This document shows, one piece after another, positions 24,815-33,301 of a stretch of DNA of 64,000 bases. Below the pieces are notes generated by a model, which was given only the letters and a program-made list of their open reading frames with translations, was not told the DNA's origin and searched no databases. Source of the stretch: Mycolicibacterium austroafricanum (GTDB taxonomy: Bacteria > Actinomycetota > Actinomycetes > Mycobacteriales > Mycobacteriaceae); the NCBI RefSeq assembly GCF_000612725.1, contig NZ_HG964456.1, positions 403,049 through 467,048 on the forward strand. The letters are read 5' to 3'. How positions within the stretch are numbered: position 1 is the first letter of the stretch; the number at the start of each line of letters is the position of its first letter. Position numbers and translations under genes: made by a program.

Positions 24815-26023
24815 GTGTTACGCATCGGTTTGACCGGAGGCATCGGGGCGGGCAAGTCGACGGTGTCCGCGACGTTCAGCGATCTGGGGGGCATCGTCAT
24901 CGATGGCGATGTCATCGCCCGTGAGGTCGTCGAACCGGGGACTCCGGGTCTGGCCAGCCTCGTCGACGCGTTCGGGGAGGCCATCCTGTTGCCGGACGGC
25001 GCGCTGAACCGCCCCGCCCTGGCGGCCATCGCGTTCAGCGACGAGGAGAAGCGAGCCACCCTCAACGGGATCGTGCATCCGCTTGTCGCGCACCGGCGTT
25101 CCGAGCTGATCGACGCCGCCGACGAGGAGGCCGTGATCGTCGAAGACATCCCGTTGCTCGTCGAATCGCAGATGGCGCCGATGTTCCCGTTGGTCGTCAT
25201 CGTGCACGCCGACGAGGAGGTGCGGGTCAAGCGACTCATCGAGTACCGGCACTTCACCGAGGAGGACGCCAGGGCCCGCATCGCCGCGCAGGCCGGCGAG
25301 GAGCAGCGCCGGGCGGTGGCCGATGTCTGGCTGGACAATTCCGGAAGCGCCGGTGAACTCGTCGAGAAGGCCCGGGCGCTGTGGCACGAGCGCATCCAGC
25401 CGTTCGCGCGCAACCTCGAAGCAGGCACCCCCGCGAAGTCCGAGGCCCGGCTGGTTCCGTCGGATCCGTCGTGGCCGGCCCAGGCGCAACGGATCCTGGC
25501 CCGGTTGCGGACCGCCTGCGGCCACCGGGCCTCGCGGATCGACCACATCGGATCGACGGCGGTGCCGGGCCTGGATGCCAAGGACGTGATCGACGTGCAG
25601 GTGACCGTCGCGTCCCTGGAAGTCGCCGACGGACTCGCCGACGCGCTGCTGGGGGCCGGATACGTGCGCACGCCGGTCACCACCGACATCAGCAAGCCGG
25701 ATCCGCGCAGCACTGTGGCCGAGTTCGACCACGAGGGCGGCGACGGGTGGCTCAAGCGGTTGTACTGCTCGGCCGACCCGGGCCGCCCGACCAACGTCCA
25801 CGTCCGCGTCGACGGCCGGCCGGGCCAGCAGTTCGCGTTGCTGTTCGTGGCCTGGCTGAACGCCAACCCCGCCGTCCGGGCCGAGTACCTCGACGTGAAA
25901 CGCAGGGTCGCCGCGCAGGAGCATGCGATGACGGGGGCTTACGCCGAGGCCAAGGAGCCGTGGTTCCTCGATGCCTACCGCAGGGCGTGGGAGTGGGCGG
26001 ACACCACAGGCTGGCGGCCGTAG
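24815..26023 (+). CDS. coaE: dephospho-CoA kinase fused to a GrpB/UPF0157 domain
   Basis: The first ~200 residues of this 402-residue protein are dephospho-CoA kinase (P-loop GGIGAGKST, FGEAILLPDG, HPLVAHRRSE, DIPLLVES), the last step of CoA synthesis. From about residue 210 a GrpB/UPF0157 nucleotidyltransferase-fold domain follows (DHIGSTAVPGLDAKDVIDVQV, with the GS and D-x-D acidic pair). The fusion is normal for mycobacteria; the C-terminal domain has been reported to support folding or activity of CoaE in M. tuberculosis. GTG start. Confidence 0.95.
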   Translation: MLRIGLTGGIGAGKSTVSATFSDLGGIVIDGDVIAREVVEPGTPGLASLVDAFGEAILLPDGALNRPALAAIAFSDEEKRATLNGIVHPLVAHRRSELIDAADEEAVIVEDIPLLVESQMAPMFPLVVIVHADEEVRVKRLIEYRHFTEEDARARIAAQAGEEQRRAVADVWLDNSGSAGELVEKARALWHERIQPFARNLEAGTPAKSEARLVPSDPSWPAQAQRILARLRTACGHRASRIDHIGSTAVPGLDAKDVIDVQVTVASLEVADGLADALLGAGYVRTPVTTDISKPDPRSTVAEFDHEGGDGWLKRLYCSADPGRPTNVHVRVDGRPGQQFALLFVAWLNANPAVRAEYLDVKRRVAAQEHAMTGAYAEAKEPWFLDAYRRAWEWADTTGWRP

Positions 26024-26030
26024 GCGCTCG

Positions 26031-26585
26031 TCAGCCCTGCGGGGGCGCCTCGTCGGTGGGCGGCGCCGGGGTTTCGGTCGGTGTGCTCGGAGGAGACACA
26101 CCGTCGATCGGCAGATTCAGCGGTGCTCCGCACTGCAGCACCCCGTACAGCGGGTCGTCCTTGGGTCGGAACAGCCGCGGCGCGATGAACTGGTCGGCCT
26201 TGGCGACCACCTGGTCGTCGACGAGGATCTCGCAATGCAGGTTGGACCCGTACGGCCACTCGATCGAGAGTTCCATGCCGGCCAGGGTGGGGTCGGCCAA
26301 TACGGCGTTGATCTCGAAGGTCTGGCCGGGCAGCAGTGTGGGTTGGGCGCTGTTGACGTTGGCGTCGTCCATCTTGTACGCGACGACAGCGCCGCGCGAA
26401 GTGCCGTCGGCCCGCGCGCGATAGATGACGTTGTGCAGGATCTGGGTCTCCGGCGGTGCCGCGGCAGCGTCGGTGGTCGCGGGGTCCGCGGGCTGCGCCG
26501 AAGCGACAGGGGGCGCGAGCACAGCGGCCATCAGCGCGGCTGCGGCGGCCGCAGCAGCGGTCCGCCTGCGCTTGCCGGGAACCAT
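26031..26585 (-). CDS. secreted hypothetical protein
   Basis: I do not recognise a named family. The 184-residue protein starts at ATG 26585 (MVPGKRRRTAAAAAAAALMAAVLAPPVASAQ), a clear signal peptide with cleavage after ASA. The mature part has an Ala/Pro linker, then a beta-rich region (TLLPGQTFEINAVLADPTLAGMELSIEWPYGSNLHCEILVDDQVVAK) with two Cys that may pair, and a Pro/Thr-rich tail. An exported single-domain protein of the mycobacterial envelope is likely. A longer frame from 26648 is disfavoured because the -10 box lies immediately before the shorter start. Confidence 0.75.
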   Translation of the reverse strand: MVPGKRRRTAAAAAAAALMAAVLAPPVASAQPADPATTDAAAAPPETQILHNVIYRARADGTSRGAVVAYKMDDANVNSAQPTLLPGQTFEINAVLADPTLAGMELSIEWPYGSNLHCEILVDDQVVAKADQFIAPRLFRPKDDPLYGVLQCGAPLNLPIDGVSPPSTPTETPAPPTDEAPPQG

Positions 26586-26593
26586 GTGACCAG

Positions 26594-26599
26594 AGATTA
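26594..26599 (-). promoter_or_regulatory. -10 box of a leaderless mRNA (secreted protein)
   Basis: TAATCT on the minus strand ends eight bases before ATG 26585. Confidence 0.5.
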
Positions 26600-26671
26600 C
26601 CGTCCGGAATTGCCCGGTCAAAAACACAGTCGTTGCCATCAAAATCAAGATCGGCCGACGGACGCGATCCG

Positions 26672-27247
26672 TTACGCGTGCCGGGCGTCAATGGCCGGGC
26701 CGCGCCAGGTCAGCGACATTCCGTTCGTCTCCAGCCAGCGGTCCAGGTCGTAGTCGTGCCTGGCCAGGGCTTCGACGGTGGTGACCGCGGTGCGGATCGC
26801 GCGTTCGCCCGCCTCCGCGGTGAGCAGGCCCTCGGCCAGCGCCACCGCCAGCTCGTCGACGTCGGCCAGCTGCACGTCCCGGCCGGTGCGCAGTACCAGG
26901 TCCAGGTAGTGATCCCGGCTCTGCCACCGCCGGGGGCCCCGGGTGTACTCGCCGACGTCGAGGTAGAAGTCCTGGTCCCGCTCGTGGCCCGGGTTGAAGT
27001 GGAAGACCGTGACCCGGAGGCCCAGCGGAGGTAGCAGCCAGGACTCGAGGTAGTGGAACTGCGCGCGACCCGGCGCGGGGCGTGCCATGTACAGCCCCCA
27101 CGGCGCAACGGTGTAGATGTCCACCGCCCGGACGATGCCCTTCGGGTCGGTGTTGGTGCGCGCCGTGAGGTCGAAGATCTCGTGCTTGGGAGGATGGATG
27201 CCGATCAGGATAACCGCAGGTCGGCGGCGGCGTCCTGCGGTGCGCAC
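26672..27247 (-). CDS. DUF402 domain protein (Rv1632c orthologue)
   Basis: A 191-residue protein with the DUF402 beta-barrel of nucleoside-phosphatase-like proteins: HPPKHEIFDLTARTNTDPKG, the aromatic motif FHFNPGHERDQDFYLDVGEYTRGPRRW and the DHYLDLVLRTGRDVQLADVDELAVAL acidic cluster that binds metal in the SA1684-type phosphatases. Function in mycobacteria is untested. The first dozen residues are Arg-rich and the true start is uncertain; GTG 27247 is the only clear start upstream of the conserved region. It diverges from uvrB with 47 bp between. Confidence 0.8.
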   Translation of the reverse strand: MRTAGRRRRPAVILIGIHPPKHEIFDLTARTNTDPKGIVRAVDIYTVAPWGLYMARPAPGRAQFHYLESWLLPPLGLRVTVFHFNPGHERDQDFYLDVGEYTRGPRRWQSRDHYLDLVLRTGRDVQLADVDELAVALAEGLLTAEAGERAIRTAVTTVEALARHDYDLDRWLETNGMSLTWRGPAIDARHA

Positions 27248-27282
27248 AGAACTGGGAACAGAAAGCTGTCGGAGCCAGGTTC

Positions 27283-27288
27283 TACCCT
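27283..27288 (+). promoter_or_regulatory. -10 box of leaderless uvrB mRNA
   Basis: TACCCT ends seven bases before the uvrB ATG at 27295, and no Shine-Dalgarno is present. Confidence 0.5.
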
Positions 27289-27294
27289 GGTGAA

Positions 27295-29463
27295 ATGGCT
27301 TTCGCGACCGAACACCCCGTGCTCGCGCATTCGGAGTATCGCCCCGTCGACGAGGTGGTGCGTAGCGGTGCGCGCTTCGAGGTGGTCAGTGAATTCGAAC
27401 CGGCCGGAGACCAGCCCGCCGCGATCGACGAGCTGGAGCGCCGGATCCGGGCGGGCGAGAAGGACGTGGTGCTGCTCGGCGCCACCGGTACGGGAAAATC
27501 CGCGACCACGGCATGGCTGATCGAGCGACTTCAGCGTCCCACCCTGGTGATGGCCCCGAACAAGACCCTGGCCGCGCAGCTCGCCAATGAGCTCCGGGAG
27601 ATGCTGCCGCACAACGCCGTCGAGTACTTCGTGTCGTACTACGACTACTACCAGCCCGAGGCGTACATCGCGCAGACCGATACCTACATCGAGAAGGACA
27701 GCTCGATCAACGACGACGTGGAGCGGTTGCGCCACTCGGCGACGTCGAATCTGCTGTCGCGCCGCGACGTGGTCGTGGTGGCGTCGGTGTCGTGCATCTA
27801 CGGTCTGGGCACGCCGCAGTCCTACATGGACCGCTCGGTCGAGCTCAAGGTCGGCGATGAGGTGCCCCGGGATGGGCTGCTCAGGCTGCTGGTCGATGTC
27901 CAGTACACCCGCAACGACATGGCGTTCACCCGCGGCACGTTCCGGGTCCGTGGCGACACCGTCGAGATCATCCCGTCGTACGAGGAGCTCGCGGTGCGCA
28001 TCGAGTTCTTCGGCGACGAGATCGAAGAGCTCTACTACCTGCACCCGCTGACCGGCGACATCATCCGCAAGGTCGACTCGCTGCGGATCTTCCCCGCCAC
28101 CCACTACGTCGCCGGGCCCGAGCGGATGGCCCAGGCGATCTCGACCATCGAGGCCGAACTCGAAGAGCGGCTGGCCGAGCTGGAAGGGCAGGGCAAGCTG
28201 CTGGAGGCGCAGCGGCTCCGGATGCGCACCAACTACGACATCGAGATGATGCGCCAGGTCGGGTTCTGCTCCGGCATCGAGAATTACTCCCGCCACATCG
28301 ACGGCAGGCCCGCAGGCTCGGCGCCTGCGACGCTGCTGGACTATTTCCCGGAAGACTTCCTGCTCGTCATCGACGAGTCCCACGTGACCGTCCCGCAGAT
28401 CGGCGGCATGTACGAAGGCGACATGTCCCGTAAACGCAACCTCGTCGATTTCGGTTTCCGGTTGCCGTCGGCGGTGGACAACCGGCCGCTGACGTGGGAG
28501 GAGTTCGCCGACCGGATCGGGCAGACGGTGTACCTGTCGGCGACACCCGGATCCTATGAGCTCAGCCAGTCCGGGGGTGAGTTCGTCGAGCAGGTCATCC
28601 GCCCGACCGGCCTGGTGGACCCGCAGGTGGTCGTCAAGCCGACCAAGGGCCAGATCGACGACCTGATCGGCGAGATCCGCAAACGCACCGAACGCGATGA
28701 GCGGGTTCTGGTGACCACGCTGACCAAGAAGATGGCCGAGGATCTCACCGACTATCTGCTGGAGATGGGGATCAGGGTCCGCTACCTGCATTCGGAGGTC
28801 GACACGCTGCGCCGGGTGGAGCTGCTGCGCCAGCTGCGGCTGGGGGAGTACGACGTGCTGGTGGGCATCAACCTGCTGCGTGAGGGTCTCGACCTGCCCG
28901 AGGTGTCGCTGGTGGCCATCCTCGACGCCGACAAGGAAGGCTTCCTGCGCTCGCCGCGCAGCCTGATCCAGACCATCGGCCGTGCCGCCCGCAACGTCTC
29001 CGGCGAGGTGCACATGTACGCCGACAAGATGACCGACTCGATGAAGCAGGCCATCGACGAGACAGAGCGGCGCCGCGCGAAGCAGACCGCCTACAACAAA
29101 GAGCACGGCATCGACCCGAAACCGTTGCGCAAGAAGATCGCCGACATCCTCGATCAGGTGTACCGCGAGGCTGATGATACTGAAGCCGCCGAGTCCGTCC
29201 CGATCGGCGGGTCCGGCCGCAACGCCTCCCGAGGCAGGCGAGCCCAGGGCGAGCCGGGCCGGGCGGTCAGCGCCGGGGTGTTCGAGGGCCGGGACACCAG
29301 CAACATGCCGCGTGCCGAGCTCGCCGATCTGATCAAGGACCTCACCGCGCAGATGATGGCGGCGGCGCGCGACCTGCAGTTCGAGCTGGCAGCGCGGATC
29401 CGCGACGAAATCGCCGACCTGAAGAAGGAATTGCGCGGCATGGATGCCGCCGGACTCAAATGA
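27295..29463 (+). CDS. uvrB: excinuclease ABC subunit B
   Basis: The 722-residue UvrB has P-loop GATGTGKS, the DNA-strand-separating beta-hairpin YYDYYQPEAYI, the helicase motif VIDESHV, motif VI region QTIGRAARN and a C-terminal UVR domain (ELADLIKDLTAQMMAAARDLQFE) that contacts UvrC or UvrA. It verifies damage passed on by UvrA in nucleotide-excision repair; uvrA lies 8 kb downstream. About 35 residues before the UVR domain are a Gly/Arg-rich linker. ATG start, probably leaderless. Confidence 0.98.
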   Translation: MAFATEHPVLAHSEYRPVDEVVRSGARFEVVSEFEPAGDQPAAIDELERRIRAGEKDVVLLGATGTGKSATTAWLIERLQRPTLVMAPNKTLAAQLANELREMLPHNAVEYFVSYYDYYQPEAYIAQTDTYIEKDSSINDDVERLRHSATSNLLSRRDVVVVASVSCIYGLGTPQSYMDRSVELKVGDEVPRDGLLRLLVDVQYTRNDMAFTRGTFRVRGDTVEIIPSYEELAVRIEFFGDEIEELYYLHPLTGDIIRKVDSLRIFPATHYVAGPERMAQAISTIEAELEERLAELEGQGKLLEAQRLRMRTNYDIEMMRQVGFCSGIENYSRHIDGRPAGSAPATLLDYFPEDFLLVIDESHVTVPQIGGMYEGDMSRKRNLVDFGFRLPSAVDNRPLTWEEFADRIGQTVYLSATPGSYELSQSGGEFVEQVIRPTGLVDPQVVVKPTKGQIDDLIGEIRKRTERDERVLVTTLTKKMAEDLTDYLLEMGIRVRYLHSEVDTLRRVELLRQLRLGEYDVLVGINLLREGLDLPEVSLVAILDADKEGFLRSPRSLIQTIGRAARNVSGEVHMYADKMTDSMKQAIDETERRRAKQTAYNKEHGIDPKPLRKKIADILDQVYREADDTEAAESVPIGGSGRNASRGRRAQGEPGRAVSAGVFEGRDTSNMPRAELADLIKDLTAQMMAAARDLQFELAARIRDEIADLKKELRGMDAAGLK

Positions 29464-29469
29464 GTTGAT

Positions 29470-29485
29470 CTCAACCCCTGTTGAG
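29470..29485. promoter_or_regulatory. inverted repeat upstream of the MFS gene
   Basis: CTCAAC (29470-29475) and GTTGAG (29480-29485) flank CCCT just before the -10 box TACGGT (29490-29495). Position over the -35/-10 spacer suggests an operator. Confidence 0.4.
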
Positions 29486-29502
29486 GTCCTACGGTCAAAG
29501 CC

Positions 29503-30924
29503 GTGACCCACACTGAAGCCGGTAGCGCGGCCGTCGCCACCGGGAGCTGGCGTGAACTCCTCGGCCCGAAGTACCTCGGGGCCTCGACCGTGCTCGCCGG
29601 CGGGGTGGCGCTGTATGCGACCAACGAGTTCCTCACGATCAGCCTGATGCCGAGTGCCGTGGCCGACATCGGCGGTCACCGCTTCTACGCGTGGGTGACG
29701 ACGGTGTATCTCGTCGGGTCGGTGATGGCCGCCACCACGGTTCACTCGGTGTTGACGCGACTCGGGCCGCGGTGGGCATACCTGTTGGGGCTCACGGTGT
29801 TCGGTCTCGGCAGTCTGGTCTGTGCGGTGGCGCCGAGCATGGAGATACTGCTCGCCGGCCGCACCGTGCAGGGCGCCGCGGGGGGCTTGCTGGCCGGCCT
29901 CGGGTACGCGGTGATCAACACGGTGCTGCCCAGCGTGCTGTGGAAGAAGGCGTCCGCTCTGGTGTCGGCCATGTGGGGTGTCGGCACCCTGGTCGGTCCC
30001 GCCGCGGGTGGGTTGTTCGCTCAGTACAGTTCGTGGCGTTGGGCTTTCGGCATTCTCGTGGTGATGACGACCGCGATGTCGGCGCTGGTGCCGATGGCGC
30101 TGCCCGCGCGCGCCCGCGCCGCGCATCTCGGCTCCGGGGCGCCGCCCGGCCGCATCCCGTTCTGGTCGCTGCTGTTGCTCGGCGCGGCCGCGTTGCTGGT
30201 CAGCGTCGCCGGGATTCCGCACGACGTGCGCGCCACCGCCGGGCTGGTCGTGGCGGGATTCGTGCTGGTGGCCGTGTTCGTGGTGGTCGACCGCCGGGTC
30301 GCCGCGTCGGTGCTGCCGCCGAGTGCATTCGGTCGCGGGCCGTTGAAGTGGATCTATCTGACGCTGGGCGGGTTGATGGCGGCCACCATGGTGGACATGT
30401 ACGTGCCGCTGTTCGGTCAGCGGCTCGCGCACCTGACCCCGGTCGCGGCCGGCTTCCTGGGGGCCGGGCTCGCGATCGGCTGGACGGTCGGCGAGATCGG
30501 GAGCGCGTCGCTGACCCGTCACCGGGTGGTGGTGCGGACCGTGGCGGTCGCGCCGGCGGTGATGGCGACCGGCCTGACGATCGGCGCGCTGACCCAGCAC
30601 CGCGACGCCGGGCCCATGCTGGTCGCGCTCTGGGCTGTGGGCCTGATCATCACCGGCGCCGGCGTGGGCATCGCATGGCCGCACCTGTCGGCGTGGGCGA
30701 TGAGCAAGGTGGACGACCCGGCGGAGGGGCCGGCCGCTGCCGCGGCCATCAACACGGTGCAGGTGATCTCGGCGGCATTCGGCGCGGCGCTGGCCGGGGT
30801 GATCGTCAACCTCTCGCACACCGGGGACGTCGCGGCGGCGCGCTGGTTGTTCGCCTCGTTCGCGGTGCTCGCCGTGCTCGCGACAGTGGCCTCGACCCGA
30901 AGCGGTCGCTTGCGATCACGTTGA
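29503..30924 (+). CDS. MFS transporter (Rv1634 orthologue, drug-efflux type)
   Basis: The 473-residue membrane protein has about 12-14 predicted helices. Sequence YLVGSVMAATTVHSVLTRLGPRWAYL (motif A-like loop) and GVGTLVGPAAGGLFAQYSSWRWAF (motif C, antiporter signature) mark the DHA/EmrB-type proton antiporters; Rv1634 has been linked to fluoroquinolone efflux in M. tuberculosis. GTG start with TACGGT eight bases upstream, predicted leaderless. Substrate here is an inference from the orthologue. Confidence 0.9.
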   Translation: MTHTEAGSAAVATGSWRELLGPKYLGASTVLAGGVALYATNEFLTISLMPSAVADIGGHRFYAWVTTVYLVGSVMAATTVHSVLTRLGPRWAYLLGLTVFGLGSLVCAVAPSMEILLAGRTVQGAAGGLLAGLGYAVINTVLPSVLWKKASALVSAMWGVGTLVGPAAGGLFAQYSSWRWAFGILVVMTTAMSALVPMALPARARAAHLGSGAPPGRIPFWSLLLLGAAALLVSVAGIPHDVRATAGLVVAGFVLVAVFVVVDRRVAASVLPPSAFGRGPLKWIYLTLGGLMAATMVDMYVPLFGQRLAHLTPVAAGFLGAGLAIGWTVGEIGSASLTRHRVVVRTVAVAPAVMATGLTIGALTQHRDAGPMLVALWAVGLIITGAGVGIAWPHLSAWAMSKVDDPAEGPAAAAAINTVQVISAAFGAALAGVIVNLSHTGDVAAARWLFASFAVLAVLATVASTRSGRLRSR

Positions 30925-30972
30925 TCCGAAGTATCGCCTGAGCGTCGGCGCGGTGGCACTGTGATCGTCAGT

Positions 30973-31043
30973 GCGGGTGTGGCTGAGTGGCTAGGCGCCG
31001 GCCTGCAAAGCCGTTTACACGGGTTCGAATCCCGTCACTCGCT
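30973..31043 (+). tRNA. tRNA-Cys (GCA)
   Basis: The acceptor stem GCGGGTG (30973-30979) pairs with CACTCGC (31036-31042) with one G-U. The anticodon loop CTGCAAA gives anticodon GCA, and the T arm ACGGG-TTCGAAT-CCCGT is perfect. CCA is not encoded. The short variable loop and overall length of 71 nt fit tRNA-Cys. Confidence 0.93.
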
Positions 31044-31065
31044 CGCATAGCCGTCCCGGCGACGA

Positions 31066-31103
31066 AAAGTCGCCTCACCCGCACGTGGGTGAGGCGACCT
31101 TTC
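31066..31103. terminator. bidirectional terminator after tRNA-Cys
   Basis: GTCGCCTCACCC (31069-31080) pairs perfectly with GGGTGAGGCGAC (31087-31098), with AAAA before and CTTTCTC after, between the tRNA and the convergent secreted-protein gene. Confidence 0.85.
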
Positions 31104-31109
31104 TCACTG

Positions 31110-31607
31110 TCAGAGTTGGACGAAGATACCTGTGTCCTCGTTCCAGACACCCCAGACGCCGAGGTCAGGGTTCCAGACGATCGGCAGGCCGACGGCCCAC
31201 TCCGGCAGCTCCGGCTGCGGCGGAGCATCCTCGGGCGGAACGACAGGCGTCGTCACCCATGCCGGCGTCTCCGGAAGCAGGATGGTGTCCTGCGGCATCG
31301 GCCCGCCCTGTCCCGGAGGCGGCAGGTAGCCGAGCCCGGGCGGCAGCGGGGTGCCGGGATCGCCGGCGTTCACGCCGGGGCCGGTCACCGTGTCCGGGCG
31401 GGGACCCGGGTTGCCGTTACCGCCGGCATTGCCGGCGTTTCCGTTCCCGCCCGCATTGCCCGAGTTGCCCGGATTGTCCGAGTTACCCGGGTTGTCCGGC
31501 CGCGGTGACGGTGGGTCGGCCTGAGCGAGACCGGCAGCCACGCCGAGTCCGCCCAGACCGAGCAGACCTGCCGTCGCGACACCTGCTGTCATTTTCTTCA
31601 AGTCCAT
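31110..31607 (-). CDS. secreted Asn/Gly/Pro-rich protein
   Basis: A 165-residue exported protein starting MDLKKMTAGVATAGLLGLGG, with signal-peptide cleavage likely after AQA. The mature N-terminus is low complexity, with NPGNSDNPGNSGNAGGNGN repeats, then a Pro-rich segment and the C-terminal WAVGLPIVWNPDLGVWGVWNEDTG, a compact Trp-rich motif seen in other mycobacterial secreted proteins. Start ATG 31607 has GGAGG upstream; the longer frame to 31676 is not needed. Function unknown; cell-wall association is plausible. Confidence 0.75.
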   Translation of the reverse strand: MDLKKMTAGVATAGLLGLGGLGVAAGLAQADPPSPRPDNPGNSDNPGNSGNAGGNGNAGNAGGNGNPGPRPDTVTGPGVNAGDPGTPLPPGLGYLPPPGQGGPMPQDTILLPETPAWVTTPVVPPEDAPPQPELPEWAVGLPIVWNPDLGVWGVWNEDTGIFVQL

Positions 31608-31932
31608 GTCGTGAACCTCCTCGTTCTCCTCGCGAGATACCGCAGGATGCGCGGTACTCGGATACGTGCGATGCACGTCGGCCGTTGCCGCCCATGGTGG
31701 ATGGCAACGACACTACCCCCGGCAGGGAGAACTATGGCCGCGAATGGCGTCACGTAAACCCCGGTAAGACAGGCTAATTGGATCGAACTCTGTAACCGCA
31801 GGTGGGAGGCGGCTACCGGACCGCGCCGTGTTTCGGTTAGCTGGGAATCGGCTGTCGGCTGTAACGAATGGCCGGCGGGAATCGATGTCACGCTGCCCGC
31901 CAACGGCGGGGCCGCGGCGCCGGACGCCACGT

Positions 31933-31960
31933 TTACTTTACCAACCGGACGGTAAAGTAA
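31933..31960. promoter_or_regulatory. operator-like inverted repeat before tetR-SMR
   Basis: TTACTTTACC (31933-31942) and GGTAAAGTAA (31951-31960) are perfect 10-bp arms around AACCGGAC, ending four bases before the tetR GTG at 31965. Position and symmetry match autoregulatory TetR operators. Confidence 0.75.
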
Positions 31961-31964
31961 TTCC

Positions 31965-32528
31965 GTGACCTCATCACCAGCGGCGCGCGGACGGCCTTCG
32001 TCTGCGCCGGCCATTCTCGACACCGCCCGCACCTTGCTCGACGAGGGCACGCCGGTGTCGTTCGATTCCGTCGCCCACGCAGCCGGCCTGACGAAGCCGG
32101 GCCTGATGTATCACTTTCCGACCAAGTCGGCACTGATGGAGGCGCTGGTCGACCATGTCGTGGCGTCGCAGGAGCGGGAACTCGCCCGGTTTCTGGACGT
32201 CCCGCTGGGATCGGCATCGCCGAGGCAACGTCTGGGCGCCTACGTGCGGTGGGCGCTGCAGAGTCGGCATCGGCGATCGGATCTGGTGATGCTGAGCGAT
32301 CCCAAGCTGGCCGATCGGATGCTGGCCCGGTGGACCGAGCGCTTCGCGCAGTGGGTACAGGTGCCCGCCGATCTCCCGCCGGATGAACAGGCCCGGCTGC
32401 ATGCCGCGCGCCTGCTCGCCGACGGTGCATGGCTGGCCGATTCGTCGAGCACCTTCCCGCTCGCTGATGATGAACGGCCCCAAGTGCTTTCGGTGGCTCT
32501 CGAGCTCCTGGGGGAGGGTCCGCGATGA
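31965..32528 (+). CDS. TetR family regulator of the SMR exporter pair
   Basis: The 187-residue protein has a TetR helix-turn-helix near residues 27-50 (VSFDSVAHAAGLTKPGLMYHFPTKSALMEAL) and a DUF1956/TetR_C-type helical ligand domain. Its stop overlaps the start of the first SMR gene (ATGA), making a three-gene operon. A 28-bp inverted repeat immediately upstream should be its operator, so the exporter would be induced by a cationic substrate. GTG start. Confidence 0.9.
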   Translation: MTSSPAARGRPSSAPAILDTARTLLDEGTPVSFDSVAHAAGLTKPGLMYHFPTKSALMEALVDHVVASQERELARFLDVPLGSASPRQRLGAYVRWALQSRHRRSDLVMLSDPKLADRMLARWTERFAQWVQVPADLPPDEQARLHAARLLADGAWLADSSSTFPLADDERPQVLSVALELLGEGPR

Positions 32529-32851
32529 CCTGGCTGTACCTGATGCTGGCGATCTGCACCGAGGTCGCGGCGACGCTGTCCCTCAAGGGGTTGGCAACCG
32601 TGCCGGCGTTGTACATCGTGGTGGTGCTCGGCTACGTCGCCTCGTTCGTCTTTCTCGCACTGGTGCTCAAGCGGGGGATGGGACTCGGTGTCGCATATGG
32701 CATCTGGGGTGCCACCGGCGTTGCCCTGACCGCTGTGCTGTCCTCGGTGATGTTCGGTGAGGCCCTCACGGCGGTGATGGGTGTCGGTCTGTCGTGCATC
32801 ATCGCCGGCGTGGTGCTCGTCGAGTCCGGGTCGCACCAGGAGGCCGACTGA
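32525..32851 (+). CDS. small multidrug resistance (SMR) transporter subunit A
   Basis: A 108-residue, four-helix membrane protein. Helix 1 carries the essential Glu (LAICTEVAATLSLKG), helix 2-3 the loop LKRGMGLGVAYGIWGATGVALTAVLS that matches the SMR signature, and helix 4 is the dimerisation segment. The immediate second SMR gene suggests a heterodimer of the EbrAB/YkkCD type in which the two subunits insert in opposite orientations. Likely substrates are quaternary cations or guanidinium; TetR upstream should control it. Confidence 0.92.
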   Translation: MTWLYLMLAICTEVAATLSLKGLATVPALYIVVVLGYVASFVFLALVLKRGMGLGVAYGIWGATGVALTAVLSSVMFGEALTAVMGVGLSCIIAGVVLVESGSHQEAD

Positions 32852-33171
32852 TGCAGTACCTCCTTCTGATGGCCGCCATCGGCTGTGAGGTCAGCGGAAC
32901 GCTGGCACTGCGCGTCGCCGCGCGGGGGCGGCCCCCGTTCTACGCCTTCGTGGTCGTCGGCTATGTGGCGGCCTTCACGTTGCTGTGGGCGTCGCTGAGG
33001 CAGGGCATGCCGCTCGGAATCGCCTACGGCATCTGGGCCGCGGCCGGTGTCGCACTGACCGCGCTGGCCTCTCACGTGCTGTTCGCCGAGCCGTTGACGC
33101 GGCGAATGGTCGGCGGGATCGCGCTCATCGCGGCGGGCGTGCTGCTGGTCGAGCTCGGTGCCGCGCACTGA
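32851..33171 (+). CDS. small multidrug resistance (SMR) transporter subunit B
   Basis: The second 106-residue SMR protein starts in TGATG, sharing one base with the stop of the first. Helix 1 has Glu in MAAIGCEVSGTLALR; SLRQGMPLGIAYGIWAAAGVALTALAS repeats the family signature. Loop charge differs from subunit A (RVAARGRPP here), as expected for opposite-topology partners in a heterodimer. Otherwise as for the preceding gene. Operon end; no terminator recognised. Confidence 0.92.
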   Translation: MQYLLLMAAIGCEVSGTLALRVAARGRPPFYAFVVVGYVAAFTLLWASLRQGMPLGIAYGIWAAAGVALTALASHVLFAEPLTRRMVGGIALIAAGVLLVELGAAH

Positions 33172-33301
33172 GGCGGCGACACCGGATTATCCACACGCTG
33201 ACGGAGTTGGACATTCTGTTGCAACACGAATCGGCAACCGTTCGATCACCGTTGCGTCGCTGCGTAGCTCATCTTTGCTAGAACTGTGACAACGTGATCG
33301 C

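Noticed and set aside
27205..30819. Very long open frame (1204 codons) on the minus strand across uvrB and the MFS gene
   Set aside because: It mirrors the codon pattern of two well-supported plus-strand genes in high-GC DNA, has no known domain and no ribosome site; it is a shadow frame.
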